Source: Streptomyces lateritius (GTDB taxonomy: Bacteria > Actinomycetota > Actinomycetes > Streptomycetales > Streptomycetaceae). From it: a DNA stretch of 48,744 bases. Positions 14,558-22,722 of the stretch are shown here, in pieces; within the stretch, counting starts at the first letter, position 1, and each line of letters opens with the position of its first letter. The stretch covers positions 73,340 through 122,083 of the forward strand of contig NZ_BMTO01000014.1 of NCBI RefSeq assembly GCF_014649715.1, read 5' to 3'. The notes beneath the pieces were generated by a model that made no database searches, was not told the DNA's origin, and worked only from the letters and a program-made list of their open reading frames with translations. Both the position numbers and the translations under genes were made by a program.

Positions 14558-15445
14558 GTGGATGCGCTGTGTCTTGTGCTGTTGTCCATCCTGTTGTTGG
14601 CGGGAGTGTCAGCCGTCGTCACCCACACGAAATGGCCCTACCGCGCCCCGTGCGCGGCGCTGTGCCTGTGGCTCGCCGGATGCGTCGCCGCGCTGACCGG
14701 CCTGCTGACCGCCACTTACACGACGGTCGTCCACTTCGAGGAAACCGTCCAGCACCAGATCTTCCGGCTGCCCATCGACCTCACCGCTGTCCTCGTCGCC
14801 TGGGTGTTCGCCGGTCGCGTCCTGCGCGAGTACATCAGGATCCACCGCAAGGGAACGCAACGCCGTAGGCGGCATCTGACCCTGCTGGCCCTCTTCGGCA
14901 AGACCGTGCACCACCTCCAGGCGGTGATACTTCCCAGCCGTCAACCCCTCGCCTACAGCGTCCCGGGCCCCGACGGCGGCCATGCCGTCATCTCCGACTG
15001 CGTCCTGGCCGAGTTCACCCGCGAAGAGGTCGATTCCGTCCTCGCGCACGAAAGGGCCCACCTGCGCCAACGCCACCACCTGCTGACCCAGTTCAGCGAC
15101 GCGTGGTGCGCGGCGCTGCCCAAGCGCACGTTCGCCGTCCGTTTCGCCGAACGCTTCCACGGACTGATCGAGATGCGGGCCGACTGCGCCGCCAGCGTCA
15201 GGTGCGGCCGTCACGCCACAGCGTCCGCGCTGGCCCGTATGGCCTACGACAAGAGCCCGGAGCCCGACTCCGGCTCCGGCTGCCCGGTGGCCGCCCGCCG
15301 CCGGCACCTGCTGACCAACGATCGATGTTGCAGCTCGCTGACCGCCTCGACGGTCTTCTGCGTGGCATGTGCCGTCGCTATCGCTCCGGCAGTCCTCGCG
15401 GCCGCCGGCGTCCTAGCCGCGGCCTGTGCCTGGATCTGCCACTGA
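14558..15445 (+). CDS. M56-family (BlaR1/MecR1-like) membrane metallopeptidase
   Basis: A 295-residue integral membrane zinc peptidase. N-terminal hydrophobic segments lie at about 4-21, 31-52 and 73-88. The cytoplasmic-side catalytic domain carries HERAH (164-168) and a downstream EMRAD (205-209) that can provide the third zinc ligand; a last hydrophobic stretch covers about 263-294. Unlike BlaR1 or MecR1 it has no penicillin-binding sensor domain, so it must sense something else, perhaps through its membrane part. It starts at GTG 14558 after a GGGGGG site, about 117 bases after the repressor gene, and is followed by a clear terminator. By family analogy it relieves repression by the BlaI-like protein. 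Confidence 0.88.
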   Translation: MDALCLVLLSILLLAGVSAVVTHTKWPYRAPCAALCLWLAGCVAALTGLLTATYTTVVHFEETVQHQIFRLPIDLTAVLVAWVFAGRVLREYIRIHRKGTQRRRRHLTLLALFGKTVHHLQAVILPSRQPLAYSVPGPDGGHAVISDCVLAEFTREEVDSVLAHERAHLRQRHHLLTQFSDAWCAALPKRTFAVRFAERFHGLIEMRADCAASVRCGRHATASALARMAYDKSPEPDSGSGCPVAARRRHLLTNDRCCSSLTASTVFCVACAVAIAPAVLAAAGVLAAACAWICH

Positions 15446-15447
15446 CC

Positions 15448-15470
15448 GCCCTCCACACGAGGGCTTTTTT
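15448..15470 (+). terminator. Rho-independent terminator after the M56 gene
   Basis: GCCCTC (15448-15453), a CACAC loop, GAGGGC (15459-15464) and six T residues. It lies three bases after the stop codon and ends the blaI-M56 transcript. Confidence 0.85.
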
Positions 15471-15505
15471 GTTGAGCCGAGAACGTTCACCGAGAAGGGG
15501 TGCTG

Positions 15506-16000
15506 ATGTCAGAGTCCCAAGTCTCCGAGTCCATCGAGATCGCCGTGCCGCCGAGCGTCGTGTACGCGGCGGTGACGAACGTAGCCGACATGGGCCGCTG
15601 GAGCCCCGAATGCACCGGCGCGAGCGTCAAGGACGACGGCGACGGCCCGCGCCGGCAGGTACGGCCGGGTATGAAGTTCACCGGCCACAACCGCTCCTCC
15701 AAGCGGCCGTGGTCGACCCAGTGCACCGTCACCGCGGCCGAGCCCGGCGCGAAGTTCACCTTCCTCTCCCGCGGCGTCGGGCTGCGCGTCGCCCTGTGGA
15801 GCTACCGCTTCGAGCCGCTCGAGGGCGGCCAGGCGACGAAGGTCACCGAGACCTGGATCGACCAGCGCGGCTGGTTCATGCACTTCATCGGCCCCAAGGT
15901 CAGCGGCATCCACGACCGGGCCACCCACAACCGGCAGACCATGCGGGTCACCCTCCAGCGTCTGAAGCAAACGCTGGAGAACGAACACCGGTCCCCCTGA
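15506..16000 (+). CDS. SRPBCC-family protein (polyketide cyclase/dehydrase-like)
   Basis: A 164-residue START/Bet v1-like (SRPBCC) protein. It opens with a beta strand and ESIEIAVPPSVVYAAVTNVADMGRW, a typical family N-terminus, and later shows YRFEPLEGGQATKVTETW and a long C-terminal helix (RQTMRVTLQRLKQTLE). Such proteins bind hydrophobic small molecules; few are enzymes. ATG 15506 follows AAGGGG by seven bases; a GTG six bases earlier is less likely. It stands alone between two terminators, so a link to the biosynthetic operon is not shown. Confidence 0.8.
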   Translation: MSESQVSESIEIAVPPSVVYAAVTNVADMGRWSPECTGASVKDDGDGPRRQVRPGMKFTGHNRSSKRPWSTQCTVTAAEPGAKFTFLSRGVGLRVALWSYRFEPLEGGQATKVTETWIDQRGWFMHFIGPKVSGIHDRATHNRQTMRVTLQRLKQTLENEHRSP

Positions 16001-16014
16001 CAGCCCCCTCAAGC

Positions 16015-16065
16015 GCACAGCGGGGAGGGGCGCACGCCTGCACCATGCGCCCCTCCCCGCTGTGC
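16015..16065. terminator. Long bidirectional terminator hairpin
   Basis: A perfect 20-bp inverted repeat (16015-16034 with 16046-16065, core GGGGAGGGGCGC) with an 11-base loop. It lies between convergent genes, the SRPBCC gene ending at 16000 and the MFS gene ending at 16218. Confidence 0.85.
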
Positions 16066-16217
16066 TGTCCGCGGGGCAGCGCGCCTGGCGGACGGTGCTG
16101 CCGGGCCGGGCGGGGGCGGCCGGCCCGGCAGCGGGTGGGCGCGGCACGGCACGGGGGAAGGAGCCGTACCGCACCCGGCCTGGCGGCACCGGCACGGGCC
16201 GGGGCGGCCAGGGGCCT

Positions 16218-17813
16218 TTACGGGCTCGCGCTTTCCACCTTCGCCCCGGCCGGCTCTTTCAGGAGCGGGGTCTTGTCCCGGGCGGGGAGGAGTGCGACCA
16301 CCACTACCGCGGTGACTGCGGCGAGGGCGGCGCAGATCAGCGACACCGTGGACATGCCGGCCACGAAGGCCTCGCGTGCCGAGTCCGCGATGCCGCCTGA
16401 CTGGGCAGCCGGGAGTTTGTCCGCGACCTGGATGGCTCCGGCCACGTTGTCCCGGATCGCTTCCCGAGCCTGTTCCGGCAGGGCGGCGGGGATGTCGTCC
16501 TCGACGTTGTCGCGGTAAGCGGAGTTGAGCGAGCTGCCGAGGACGGCGACACCCACCGAGGCGCCGATCTGGCGCATGCTGTTGGCCAGCGCGGATCCGG
16601 CGCCGACCTGGTCGGCGGGCAGAGAGCTGAGGATGGCATCCAGTGTGGTGGGCATGGTGAAGCCCAGCGCCAGGCCCATGACGGCCAGTGCCGTGCCGGT
16701 GACGGTGAAGTCGGTGTCGGGCTCGACGGTGGCCAGCAGCCCGAGCCCCGCGACCCACAGCACCATGCCGGTGGCGACGATGACCTTGGTGCCGATCTTC
16801 CCGACCAGACGGCCGCCGACCCCCGCCGCGACGATCAGCGCGCCGATCATCGGCAGCAGGTGGAGGCCGGTGTCCATGGCGTCCTTGCCCTGCACCTGCT
16901 GCAGGAACTGCGGTACCACGAACAGCACACCGAACAGGATGAACATCACCGCCGAGATCGCGACGCTGGACCACGTGTAGCGGGCGTTGCGGAAGAAGCC
17001 CAGGTCCACGAGTGGGTTGGAGGCCCTGCGCAGCCACACGCCCAGCAGTCCCAGCAGCACCAGGCCGCCGATCATGGTGATCAGCACGGTCGGGTCGTCC
17101 CAGCCGGCGTTGGGGACCTCGATGACGCCGTAGACGAACGCCGAGACGCCCAGCAGAGACAGGGCGGCGCCGACGAGGTCGAGCCGTTTGGCGTTCGGGT
17201 CGCGGGATTCCGGCACGAACACCAGCATGCCGATGACGGCGACGATGACGACGGGGATGTTGATGAGGAAGATCGAGCCCCACCAGAAGTTGTTCAACAG
17301 CCATCCGCCGGCCAGCGGGCCGAGGGGGAGTCCGAGGGCGAAGCCGGCGGTGGCGATGGCCATGGCCTTGGAGCGTTCCTCCTTCGGGAACATCAGCGGC
17401 ACGATGGAGAGCGCGAGGGGGGTGATGGCGGCGGCGCCGGCGCCCATGACGACGCGGGCGAGGATCAGGCCGTCGGGGCTGTCGACTCCCAGCACCATCA
17501 AGGAGCCGATGCCGAACAGCAACAGTCCGCCGATCAGCACGAGTCGACGCCCGATGCGGTCGCCGAGCACGCCCAGCGGCAGCAACAGACCGGCGAAGGG
17601 AAGGGTGTAGCCGTCGGTGAACCACTGCAGCTCTGTGGTCGTCGCCTCGAGCTCCGTGGCCAGCGTCGGCAGCGCCACCGTCAGGATCGTCGCGTCCAGG
17701 CCGACGATCATCAGGCCGAAGACGGGCGCGGCCAGAGCCAGCCAGCGGTTGCGTGCGAGCCCGGCGTTTCCGGGCGATGATGGATCAGTTACGGTGGTGC
17801 CGGGCATTGCCAT
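16218..17813 (-). CDS. MFS drug/H+ antiporter, DHA2 family (14 TM)
   Basis: A 531-residue exporter of the DHA2 group, with about 14 hydrophobic helices. Marks include FGLMIVGLDATILTVALP (TM1 with the motif-D1 aspartate near 40), GDRIGRR (motif A, 84-90), GAGAAAITPLALS and GFALGLPLGPLAGGWL (motif C, near 155-170). The polar C-terminus has a soluble loop before the last helix. ATG 17813 is preceded by GAGGAG. It probably exports a hydrophobic compound and could serve the nearby biosynthetic pathway, but it has its own promoter region and a convergent terminator, so that link is only a guess from proximity. Confidence 0.9.
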   Translation of the reverse strand: MAMPGTTVTDPSSPGNAGLARNRWLALAAPVFGLMIVGLDATILTVALPTLATELEATTTELQWFTDGYTLPFAGLLLPLGVLGDRIGRRLVLIGGLLLFGIGSLMVLGVDSPDGLILARVVMGAGAAAITPLALSIVPLMFPKEERSKAMAIATAGFALGLPLGPLAGGWLLNNFWWGSIFLINIPVVIVAVIGMLVFVPESRDPNAKRLDLVGAALSLLGVSAFVYGVIEVPNAGWDDPTVLITMIGGLVLLGLLGVWLRRASNPLVDLGFFRNARYTWSSVAISAVMFILFGVLFVVPQFLQQVQGKDAMDTGLHLLPMIGALIVAAGVGGRLVGKIGTKVIVATGMVLWVAGLGLLATVEPDTDFTVTGTALAVMGLALGFTMPTTLDAILSSLPADQVGAGSALANSMRQIGASVGVAVLGSSLNSAYRDNVEDDIPAALPEQAREAIRDNVAGAIQVADKLPAAQSGGIADSAREAFVAGMSTVSLICAALAAVTAVVVVALLPARDKTPLLKEPAGAKVESASP

Positions 17814-17938
17814 GGATGCTCCTCAGCAGGGCGCAAAAGAAGAAGACGACTGGGTGCCGGGCCGTCTGCCCGGCCGGGTCAGAGCCACCGATCGGGCACG
17901 ATCGGACGTGGCTCGCGGCGCGCGGGCGCGCTGGGAAA

Positions 17939-17969
17939 CCCCCTGAGCTGTCCCGTCTCGCTCAGGGGG
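17939..17969. terminator. Hairpin between MFS start and CDF gene end
   Basis: A perfect 10-bp inverted repeat (CCCCCTGAGC at 17939-17948, GCTCAGGGGG at 17960-17969) with an 11-base loop. It lies 78 bases beyond the stop of the leftward cation-transporter gene, so it fits as the terminator of the cmtR-CDF operon. Confidence 0.6.
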
Positions 17970-18046
17970 CCGATGCACACAATCCCCCTTGTGAAGTTGT
18001 GCGGGCGTTCACGGCCCGCCTGCCTGTAAGAGACAGTGGTGTCAGG

Positions 18047-18778
18047 TCAGTTGCGGCAGGCGCACCCCGGGGCGCAGCCGCAGGCATCCGTCCCGTCCGC
18101 GGGCTTGGTGTCTGCCGACAACGTGCTCGGACCGGCCGGCGCGCAGCAGCCTTCGCCCCGCCACGCTTCCCGGCCTTCCTTCACCGCGATGGCCGCTATG
18201 ACGAGCGCGGCAATGGGGTCCGCCCAAGACCAGCCGAGGGCCGCGTTGGCGACCAGGCCCACCAGCAGAACAGCCGACAGGTAGGTGCACAGCAGAGTCT
18301 GCTTGGAGTCGGCGAGCGCCGAGGCGGACCCCAACTCTCGGCCCGCGCGCCGCTGCGCGGCGGAGAGGAACGGCATGACGGCCAGCGACAGGGATGCCAG
18401 CACGATGCCGGGGACCGACGAGTCCGCCTCTCCGGTGCCGATCAGGGCGCGTATCGCGTCCGCACTCACGAAAGCGGCGAGTGCGAAGAACGACACCGCT
18501 ATGATCCGCAGCGCGTTCTTCTCCCGCGCTTCGCGCACGGCGTGCTCGCGGGCCGAGAACTGCCAGGCCACCGCGGCCGCCGACGACACCTCGATGATCG
18601 AGTCCAGTCCGAAGCCCACCAGCGCGGAGGACGACGCGATCGTTCCCGCGGTGAGAGCGACGATCGCCTCGACCACGTTGTAGGCGATGGTGGCGGCGAC
18701 GAGCAGTCGTATGCGGCGGGCCAGGACCTCGCGGCGCGCGGGGACCGGGCCGAGTAACACCCCTGCGGCCATCAGCAA
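18047..18778 (-). CDS. Cation diffusion facilitator-like transporter with cysteine-rich tail
   Basis: A 243-residue membrane protein of the CDF family, which exports divalent metals against protons. Hydrophobic segments: about 24-45, 47-65, 90-112, 120-140, 157-178 and 181-195. The family signature ALVGFGLDSIIEVSSA (52-67) carries the metal-site aspartate, and SWADPIAALVIA a second one. The C-terminus is short and rich in cysteine (GCCAPAG... CGCAPGCAC), which could bind soft metals. It overlaps the CmtR-like sensor gene by seven bases; together they look like a cadmium/lead or zinc response unit. Export of a particular metal is inferred. Confidence 0.85.
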   Translation of the reverse strand: MLMAAGVLLGPVPARREVLARRIRLLVAATIAYNVVEAIVALTAGTIASSSALVGFGLDSIIEVSSAAAVAWQFSAREHAVREAREKNALRIIAVSFFALAAFVSADAIRALIGTGEADSSVPGIVLASLSLAVMPFLSAAQRRAGRELGSASALADSKQTLLCTYLSAVLLVGLVANAALGWSWADPIAALVIAAIAVKEGREAWRGEGCCAPAGPSTLSADTKPADGTDACGCAPGCACRN

Positions 18779-19107
18779 CAGCCCTTCTCCGCGGCGTCCG
18801 GGCAGGTGACGTCCTCAGCAACGGCGACCACGGCCTGCCGCAGGTCGTCCAGTGCGTGCCCCAGGCGGGGGTCCGCGAGCTCGTAGCGGGTACGGCGGCC
18901 CTCGGGCACGGCCACGACCAACCCGCAATCGCGCAGACAGGCCAGATGATTCGACAGGCGCGTGCGGGAAACACCGATGGCGTCGGCCAGGTCTGACGGG
19001 TAGGCGGGAGCCGCACGCAGGGCGAGCAGCAGCCGGCAGCGGATCGGGTCGGCGAGTGCACGGCCGAACCGTGCCAGCACCTCGATGTCTTGCGCGAGAT
19101 TCAGCAC
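18772..19107 (-). CDS. cmtR: ArsR/SmtB-family metal sensor, CmtR-like
   Basis: A 111-residue winged-helix repressor of the ArsR family. When translation starts at GTG 19107, cysteines fall at 57 and 61 in the recognition helix (HLACLRDCGLV) and at 102 (VTCPDA). These are the same numbers as the Cd(II)/Pb(II) ligands of Mycobacterium tuberculosis CmtR as I recall them. Two more cysteines end the protein (KGCC). The body (ARFGRALADPIRCRLLLALR, SNHLACL, EGRRTRYELADPRL) matches that subfamily closely. The adjacent gene is a CDF transporter rather than the P-type ATPase of mycobacteria. Metal binding should release the repressor from the palindrome just upstream. Confidence 0.88.
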   Translation of the reverse strand: MLNLAQDIEVLARFGRALADPIRCRLLLALRAAPAYPSDLADAIGVSRTRLSNHLACLRDCGLVVAVPEGRRTRYELADPRLGHALDDLRQAVVAVAEDVTCPDAAEKGCC

Positions 19108-19116
19108 ACCAGAGAC

Positions 19117-19153
19117 GATACACAGGATGCTGAATTCAGGAAACCCTGTATCA
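19117..19153 (-). promoter_or_regulatory. Operator/promoter region of cmtR-CDF operon
   Basis: A perfect 10-bp palindrome CTGAATTCAG (19130-19139) is flanked by imperfect mirror arms: GATACACAGG (19117-19126) on one side and CCTGTATCA (19145-19153) on the other. On the minus strand the outer arm gives TTGATA, usable as a -35. It ends about 10 bases before the cmtR start codon, the expected place for an ArsR-family binding site. Confidence 0.6.
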
Positions 19154-19417
19154 ATGGCCGCCGGCCTGTTGCGCGTACCTGGCCCCTGTCCTCGTGTCGA
19201 AGCGAGGCCGCAGCCATGTACTGCGTCAGTGGCCACCTCGCCACCGGACAAGAAGCTCTTCAGGCGGGCGCATCCGCCTCAGTGAGAGTCGACCACCCGG
19301 CCCGGCCCCCTTCAGCCACCTGTGGGCGCCCCCGATGGCACAGAAGCATGCGCACCCGCTTGTGTGGGCTTCGGGCGGGCATACGGACTCCGACCCTTCT
19401 TGGAGAGGAGCTTGTTC

Positions 19418-19591
19418 ATGCTCGGCATAGTGGCTGCGGTGCTGTTCTTCATCGCTTGGCTGATCAATGCGGCGGACATCGGCACCAACGACGTGTTCTC
19501 TTCGACGAATGTGATGCTGCTCGGGTTGACCGCCCTGGCCCTCCACGTGGCGGGCATCGGTGCCGGACGGAGTGTCAGGCGGCGACCCTGA
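19418..19591 (+). CDS. Small membrane protein (57 aa)
   Basis: A 57-residue protein with two hydrophobic helices (LGIVAAVLFFIAWLI at 2-16 and VMLLGLTALALHVAGIG at 33-49), joined by a polar loop NAADIGTNDVFSST, and a basic end SVRRRP. ATG 19418 follows GGAGAGGAG by seven bases, a strong ribosome site. Similar short two-helix proteins are frequent in Streptomyces; no function is known to me. Confidence 0.7.
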   Translation: MLGIVAAVLFFIAWLINAADIGTNDVFSSTNVMLLGLTALALHVAGIGAGRSVRRRP

Positions 19592-20237
19592 CCCGGCGGC
19601 GTGCTGGTGGGTCAGGCGGATGGCGCAGTCGACGCTGATGCCGGTATGCCCTCGATGAACTGCCGCCTGTCGATATCCGTGGCCGCCCCGGCTTCTGCCT
19701 CTGGGGAACAGGGCTCCAGCCGGGGCCATTGCGTAACTGGCAGGTTTTCACGGGAAGCCTCGTCGGCCCCTGAAAGGGACGTCGGCGCCGCGCGCCCCGA
19801 GCTGAACGCCATCGCCGCAGCCGCTCGTACCACCGCAGTCCTGCTCGCCCGATGATGGGCAACCCGAGCGGTCCGAGACGCCACTGGTGCCAGCGTCGCC
19901 AGAACTCCCTGGCGACGCACCACAGCCCCGTCCACCAGCGTGTACACCGCTCACGGCCGCGTGGCCGCTCTGCACGCGTCGTTCCTGGATCCGGCCCTTC
20001 GAGGGAACGCCCACATGGAGCAGTAGCAGTCCTCGAACAAGCTCACCTCCCGGTAGCTCCGCCGCGGCGACCGCCGGCACGGGTGGGAACCAGGGGCCAC
20101 CTCGGGCTCCTTGGCTCCTCAAGGGCCACGGCGGCGACGACAGCGCCTTGCCCAGGCAAGCCCTGGGCACACCGTCAACCGGACGACCGCGACATCCGGG
20201 GCGGGTATCACTCCGTGGACTGGGCACACGAGACCTC
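19592..20237. other. No confident gene
   Basis: Open frames here lack ribosome binding sites and family-like sequence. On the minus strand around 19600-19650 the reading ISVDCAIRLTHQHAAG faintly recalls the VDST...AHQHAAGA catalytic segment of IS5-type transposases, so a very decayed insertion element is possible. Nothing else is supported. Confidence 0.4.
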
Positions 20238-20741
20238 ATGCACGGACAACATGCGCGCCCCCCAAGCGGCACTCCGTTCGGCTGGGCCGCCGTAGCCCAG
20301 ACATCGCCGTCCGGCCCTGCCGGCGCCAAACACTCACGACGAGGCAGGGTCACCGCCCGTCTCCGCCGCCGACTCCTCGCTTACCGGGCGATCGAGTTCT
20401 TGTCCACGCACATCCCGGACGACCCCGGCCCGGGCGAGGAATGCCTGCTCCTCGTCCACATCCGCCAGATCGTCGGCCGGGTCCACTACCGGATGTGCCC
20501 TGAGTGCGCCCAAGGCGTCATCACCGCCGTCGCCATCGACGAGCGCTTCCACAGCACCGGTCTGGGCACCCGGGCACTTTCTCACCTGCGTTCCCGCCAT
20601 CCGGGAATCGCCTGGCACAGCACTCTGAGCAGGCGCGCCACACGTGATCTCTTGCGCCGCATGCGTATTCCCACGATCACCTCGCCACCCTGTCCTCACA
20701 CAGGCAGGCCCCTGTCTGATCCGGCACCCGCCACCGTCTGA
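20238..20741 (+). CDS. GNAT-like protein of unknown function
   Basis: The C-terminal 130 residues read as a coherent protein: FLSTHIPDDPGPGEECLLLVHIRQIVGRVHYRMCPECAQGVITAVAI with DERFHSTGLGTRALSHLRSRHPG. The segment ITAVAIDERFHSTGLGTRAL resembles the acetyl-CoA loop (R/QxxGxG/A) of GNAT acetyltransferases, but the domain is short. The start is uncertain; ATG 20238 is the nearest plausible one. A second, damaged copy of its last third lies at 42270-42424. Confidence 0.5.
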   Translation: MHGQHARPPSGTPFGWAAVAQTSPSGPAGAKHSRRGRVTARLRRRLLAYRAIEFLSTHIPDDPGPGEECLLLVHIRQIVGRVHYRMCPECAQGVITAVAIDERFHSTGLGTRALSHLRSRHPGIAWHSTLSRRATRDLLRRMRIPTITSPPCPHTGRPLSDPAPATV

Positions 20742-20867
20742 CCGGCCGCCTCCGCCACCCTTGACACCGCCTTGTCAGCGATCTTGGAGGTGGTGGGCCT
20801 CCGGACCAGGGTCCTCGACCCCGGCTGACTGCCGGCGACCCGACCGCCATCCCTGCCCGCCCCACAC

Positions 20868-21617
20868 TTACAGATGAGACAGGGCGAACGCCGACAGAAA
20901 ACCGACCACGGTCACCAGCCCGGTCAACAGGTGCACCTTGCCGTAAGCCTCAGGGATCATCGTGTCCGCGATCATCGCCAGGATCGCGCCGCCGGCTACT
21001 GCCGTGATCACCGCCATCACCGCCGCGGACGCCCCGCCCAGCAACGCGTAGCCCGCCAGCGCGGCCAGACCGCTGATCACGGCGATGCTTCCCCACAAAG
21101 CGAACACGTACCTGCGGCTGCGCCCAGCACTGCGCATCCCGGCGGCACTCGCAAGGCCCTCGGGCAGGTTGCTGATGAACACCGCCCCTACCGTCGCCAC
21201 ACCGAGCTGCCCGCCCCCCAGCAAACTCGTTCCGATGACCACCGACTCCGGAATGCCGTCCAGCAGCGCCCCCAGCGCGATGGCGTTCCCAGAGCCCGGC
21301 GCCTCGGCCTCGGACGGCTGCTGCTCCCCGGAGCGCTTACGATGCTGGGCGCCGCGGCGCGCCAAGAGCGCGTTGGCACCCGAGTACACGGCCGCACCGC
21401 CGACCGCCCCGGCCACCACCGGCCACATCCCGGAACGCTCGTACGCCTCAGCGATCAGCTCGAACGACACCGCGGCCATCAGCACGCCACTGCCGAATGC
21501 CATCACCAGGGCGATCAGCCGTGGCGGGACCCGCACCAACGAGCCGACAGCAGCACCCACCAGCAAAGCCGCGCCCGCGAACAGACCCCACCCGCCCGCA
21601 ACCAACGCTCCCGCCAC
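20868..21617 (-). CDS. ZIP-family metal transporter
   Basis: A 249-residue membrane protein of the ZIP family, which usually brings zinc or related metals into the cytoplasm. About eight hydrophobic helices are visible. Helix IV/V region has LGALLDGIPESVVIG and the following one FISNLPEGLASAAGM, the H/N/E-rich metal path, here with DGIPES and NLPEG. A charged loop (RRGAQHRKRSGEQQPSEAEA, near 88-107) precedes them. GTG 21617 is chosen because AAAGGGG lies six bases upstream; the frame stays open to 21788 without family similarity. In context with cmtR-CDF it suggests a metal-handling neighbourhood. Confidence 0.82.
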   Translation of the reverse strand: MAGALVAGGWGLFAGAALLVGAAVGSLVRVPPRLIALVMAFGSGVLMAAVSFELIAEAYERSGMWPVVAGAVGGAAVYSGANALLARRGAQHRKRSGEQQPSEAEAPGSGNAIALGALLDGIPESVVIGTSLLGGGQLGVATVGAVFISNLPEGLASAAGMRSAGRSRRYVFALWGSIAVISGLAALAGYALLGGASAAVMAVITAVAGGAILAMIADTMIPEAYGKVHLLTGLVTVVGFLSAFALSHL

Positions 21618-22240
21618 AACCGCCCCTTTCAACGCTGCTGACAGATGCACATCGCCTACCCGCCTAACAAGAGAACACCGAGGGCTCGGCGCCGCGAAAG
21701 ACGCCACATCCGCTGCGGGCCTTTCCTCATTCCCGGATCGAAGACACGAGCGACGGTTGCCGACGCGGGGCGGCAGGCAGCAGATCAACTACGCTTCGGG
21801 GCCCTGCTGGGGGTCACGCGACATACAGGTGCGCGCCGGCACCATGCACACCGAGCAGCGGCGTGGCGTCGTCCTCCGCGAGATCCGCGACATTGGCTCT
21901 CCAGGGGCAGGCCGATCGCTTCCCGGACTACGTCGCCCAGGGCCCGACTGCCCTGGTGCCGGCCGTCGCGGACCACGGGAGGGAGGCGGCCCGCGACGTG
22001 CTGAAAGAGGCGGGCGAGACGCCCCACGGCCACGGGTACCGGCCGCGGTGCCGACCGTGACGCCGACGACGGGAACGGTGAGGCCATCCTCTCGTGTGCG
22101 GTGAGCAGAATCACGACCTGCCGTCTTGTCCCACCCCGCGCCCGCTTTCGCCGCTTTCGCCGAACGACCACGTCAGACCAGCACAAGTAGCCGCACAGCA
22201 ATGCACTCAGCGGACTCAGCGGGACTCGGATCGGGCAGGG
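21618..22240. other. No confident gene
   Basis: Several short frames cross this stretch but none has both a ribosome site and recognisable sequence. A plus-strand reading around 21890-22030 (QGQADRFPDYVAQGPTALV) looks protein-like and may be a gene fragment. The stretch ends at the CTAG that flanks the insertion element. Confidence 0.4.
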
Positions 22241-22244
22241 CTAG

Positions 22245-22267
22245 GGCCTGTCCGATGGGTCGTGTGA
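22245..22267. repeat. Left terminal inverted repeat of the IS
   Basis: Reads inward GGCCTGTCCGATGGG then TCGTGTGA. Matches the complement of the right end at 20 of 23 bases and directly follows a CTAG. Confidence 0.75.
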
Positions 22268-22316
22268 GCTGGTCAGGGCCGTGGCCTAGTGTTTGCTGCT
22301 GAACGAAGGGGGTCGC

Positions 22317-22712
22317 TTGTCACGCGATACGGCCGAAGCAGAGGCGGGGATGAAGGGGATCACGTTTCCTGCCTGGCACGGAACGCACTATGTGACTCTG
22401 GCTGAGCTACTGGTCAGCCTCGGCAGCTTCGGTCTGGACCTGAAGTGGCGCGTCGAATTCGACGAGATCGTCGATCCTCGCTGCGTCGAGATGGAGAGAC
22501 AGTCTGCCGGCAAGGGCATGGACACCTTGACGCTGTTGTCGCTGACGACCCCCTTCCTCCAATTGATCGACGCCGAAGCACGTGGGTTCACCGAGGACAA
22601 GCTGGTGGTCGTCCTGACCGAAGTAGACAGCTCGTTGTGGGACGTCAGGGCTGTCGACGAGCGCGTACTCAGCGAACTTCGCCACCACTATCCGGGTGCA
22701 ACGGACCTCTGA
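22317..22712 (+). CDS. Hypothetical passenger protein inside the IS
   Basis: About 131 residues, starting at TTG 22317 four bases after GAAGGGGG; ATG 22350 is an alternative. The sequence is coherent: FPAWHGTHYVTLAELLVSLG, WRVEFDEIVD, then LTLLSLTTPFLQLIDA and a C-terminal DERVLSELRHHYPG. A mix of acidic and hydrophobic segments suggests a folded cytoplasmic protein. I do not recognise the family. It ends 11 bases before the transposase stop on the opposite strand and lies wholly within the IS ends, so it either travels as cargo or was enclosed when two IS copies recombined. Confidence 0.6.
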   Translation: MSRDTAEAEAGMKGITFPAWHGTHYVTLAELLVSLGSFGLDLKWRVEFDEIVDPRCVEMERQSAGKGMDTLTLLSLTTPFLQLIDAEARGFTEDKLVVVLTEVDSSLWDVRAVDERVLSELRHHYPGATDL

Positions 22713-22722
22713 ACGGGGCGTT

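Noticed and set aside
16218..17813. MFS exporter as definite part of the biosynthetic operon
   Set aside because: It is separated by the blaI-M56 transcript, a SRPBCC gene and two terminators; proximity alone is not enough.
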